A stretch of DNA of 6,819 bases. It comes from Elusimicrobiota bacterium (GTDB lineage Bacteria; CG03). Shown piece after piece: positions 6,201 to 6,819 of the stretch; position 1 is the first letter of the stretch, and each line of letters starts with the position of its first letter. A program made the translations under genes and the position numbers. The DNA lies in assembly GCA_021161625.1 (NCBI GenBank), contig JAGHAG010000103.1:1-6819 (forward strand), given 5' to 3'. Below the pieces are notes generated by a model. That model did not search any database, was not told the DNA's origin, and worked only from the letters and a program-made list of their open reading frames with translations.

Positions 6201-6554
6201 ATGGTTTATATCCCTGCAAAGAAGTATTTTACAATAAAGGAAGCTTCCCAGATAACAAAAGTTCCAGCACATGTTTTAAGATACTGGGAGAAGGAGTTTC
6301 AACTTTTAAGACCTATAAGAAGAGAATCAGGACAGAGACGCTATACATCAGAACACATTCATTTAATAGAAGAAATCAAAGACCTTCTTTACAAAAGGAA
6401 ATTTACAATTGCAGGGGCGAAAAAGGAACTTTTGAAGAAAAAAACTGACAAAAAGCAGACCACCCTTTTTGCTTATGATACAGCCGCAGTAGAGACATTA
6501 AAGAAAGTAAAAAAGGAACTCCTTACAATTTTCAAAATGCTTTCCAGGGATTAA
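6201..6554 (+). CDS. MerR-family transcriptional regulator, short form
   Basis: DNA-binding protein of 117 aa. The MerR-type winged helix-turn-helix is clear: YFTIKEASQITKVPAHVLRYWE (9-30) with the VLRYWE recognition-helix signature, then the wing segment RESGQRRYTSEHIHLIEEI (41-59). A helix with LYKRKFTIAGAKKEL (63-77) follows, then a lysine-rich hydrophobic helix (about 96-114) likely to form the dimer coiled coil. No cysteine effector site or ligand-binding domain exists, so the signal is unknown; it may act as a constitutive or structural regulator. The start at 6201 is chosen for its ribosome binding site. It follows the 76-aa protein by 10 nt and is the last protein gene before tRNA-Pro. 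Its targets cannot be read from the sequence. Confidence 0.92.
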   Translation: MVYIPAKKYFTIKEASQITKVPAHVLRYWEKEFQLLRPIRRESGQRRYTSEHIHLIEEIKDLLYKRKFTIAGAKKELLKKKTDKKQTTLFAYDTAAVETLKKVKKELLTIFKMLSRD

Positions 6555-6573
6555 GGAATTTTTGGGTGATTTA

Positions 6574-6647
6574 CGGGGTGTGGCTCAGAGGTTTAGAGCG
6601 CTTGGTTCGGGACCAAGAGGTCGGGGGTTCAAGTCCCCCCACCCCGA
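6574..6647 (+). tRNA. tRNA-Pro, anticodon CGG
   Basis: The acceptor stem pairs CGGGGTG (6574-6580) with CACCCCG (6640-6646); the C1-G72 pair and discriminator A (6647) are usual for bacterial tRNA-Pro. The anticodon arm is CTTGG, loop TTCGGGA, CCAAG, with anticodon CGG at 6608-6610, which reads CCG. The T arm is GGGGG-TTCAAGT-CCCCC. CCA is not encoded. It starts 19 nt after the MerR stop with no terminator between, so it may be processed from the gpsA-to-merR transcript. Confidence 0.97.
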
Positions 6648-6650
6648 ATA

Positions 6651-6671
6651 CGGAAGTCGGAGGTCGGAAAT
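6651..6671 (+). repeat. Three tandem 7-bp repeats (CGGARRT)
   Basis: CGGAAGT, CGGAGGT and CGGAAAT follow one another without gaps, 3 bases after the tRNA-Pro end. The last T is shared with the first TGTAGC hairpin. No function can be assigned. Confidence 0.6.
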
Positions 6672-6695
6672 GTAGCGGGCGAATTACTATTCGCC
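6671..6695 (+). repeat. TGTAGC hairpin element, copy 1
   Basis: TGTAGC (6671-6676), G, then a perfect 7-bp stem GGCGAAT (6678-6684) / ATTCGCC (6689-6695) with loop TACT. GAGAAAG follows with no T-tract, so it is not a standard intrinsic terminator. It is 23 nt downstream of tRNA-Pro. Confidence 0.8.
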
Positions 6696-6702
6696 GAGAA
6701 AG

Positions 6703-6734
6703 GTGACAGGGTGACTAAGTGACGAGGTGACAAA
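6703..6734 (+). repeat. Tandem 8-bp repeat array, 4 units
   Basis: GTGACAGG, GTGACTAA, GTGACGAG and GTGACAAA run in perfect 8-base register. GTGAC is invariant and the last three bases vary. The family is the same as in the array at the left end of the window. It sits between two TGTAGC hairpins. Confidence 0.9.
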
Positions 6735-6737
6735 GAT

Positions 6738-6762
6738 TGTAGCGGTCGCATTACCATGCGAC
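6738..6762 (+). repeat. TGTAGC hairpin element, copy 2
   Basis: TGTAGC (6738-6743), G, then a perfect 7-bp stem GTCGCAT (6745-6751) / ATGCGAC (6756-6762) with loop TACC. Compared with copy 1 the head and loop are nearly the same, but the stem differs at several positions on both arms, and pairing is kept. Confidence 0.8.
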
Positions 6763-6767
6763 AAAAA

Positions 6768-6791
6768 TGTAGCTGCAGACCCTTGGTCTGC
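6768..6791 (+). repeat. TGTAGC hairpin element, copy 3 (inverted match to the lon end)
   Basis: TGTAGC (6768-6773), T, then the perfect 7-bp stem GCAGACC (6775-6781) / GGTCTGC (6785-6791) with loop CTT. All 24 bases match the reverse complement of 103-126. It follows copy 2 after an AAAAA spacer. Confidence 0.85.
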
Positions 6792-6798
6792 TGTAAAA

Positions 6799-6819
6799 GT
6801 GACAAGGTGACTAAGTGAC
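6799..6819 (+). repeat. Tandem 8-bp repeat array, cut by the window end
   Basis: GTGACAAG, GTGACTAA and a final GTGAC, in 8-base register. All 21 bases match the reverse complement of 53-73 in the left array. The array probably continues beyond the window. Confidence 0.85.

Noticed and set aside
6671..6791. Integron attC sites or intrinsic terminators
   Set aside because: attC core boxes (RYYYAAC / GTTRRRY) are absent, no integrase is present, and no T-tract follows any of the stems.
6671..6819. CRISPR array
   Set aside because: Units are 8-bp tandem repeats and short hairpins with no regular 30-40 bp spacers, and no cas gene is present.
6703..6819. Iterons of a replication origin or plasmid
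   Set aside because: No rep or dnaA gene and no DnaA-box cluster. The same arrays occur at the other end beside an unrelated operon.

Overview
The window is a compact, AT-rich bacterial chromosomal segment made of two divergent housekeeping operons that share one intergenic region. Repeat-rich DNA bounds it on both sides. The start codons, strong Shine-Dalgarno sites, short overlaps between genes and the families present all indicate a bacterium. No ribosomal RNA or other strong taxonomic marker is present. From memory only, the mixture of GTGAC octamer arrays, TGTAGC hairpins and AAATTCTAAAT palindromes recalls genomes of uncultured candidate phyla such as Omnitrophota-like lineages; I hold that assignment with low confidence.

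Minus-strand operon (about 4370 down to 122): tRNA-Leu(UAG), trigger factor (tig), ClpP peptidase subunit (clpP) and Lon protease (lon). The tRNA 3' end and the tig TTG start are 29 nt apart. tig and clpP are 10 nt apart. clpP and lon overlap by one base (TAATG). This is a folding and degradation unit, from nascent-chain chaperone to ATP-dependent proteases, but clpX, which often lies between clpP and lon, is missing. The lon stop codon lies inside a repeated hairpin element.

Divergent intergenic region (4371-4698): it holds a roughly 147-bp imperfect palindrome with 11-bp exact terminal inverted repeats, a 12-codon mini-ORF behind a perfect AGGAGGT on the minus strand, and a near-consensus sigma70-type promoter so close to gpsA that the transcript should be leaderless.

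Plus-strand operon (4699-6647): gpsA (glycerol-3-phosphate dehydrogenase), an HU/IHF-family DNA-binding protein, an unrecognised 76-aa Cys/Arg-rich protein and a short MerR-type regulator, followed by tRNA-Pro(CGG). The first three genes are joined by ATGA overlaps; the last two are 10 nt apart. The unit combines phospholipid-precursor synthesis with chromatin and regulatory proteins.

Flanks (1-126 and 6651-6819): these hold tandem 8-bp GTGACNAR-type arrays, a 7-bp CGGARRT triplet repeat and four copies of a TGTAGC-led hairpin. The stems differ in sequence but stay perfectly paired. Both flanks read outward in the sense direction of the adjacent operon, as 3'-end elements would. This repeat system is the least explained part of the window.
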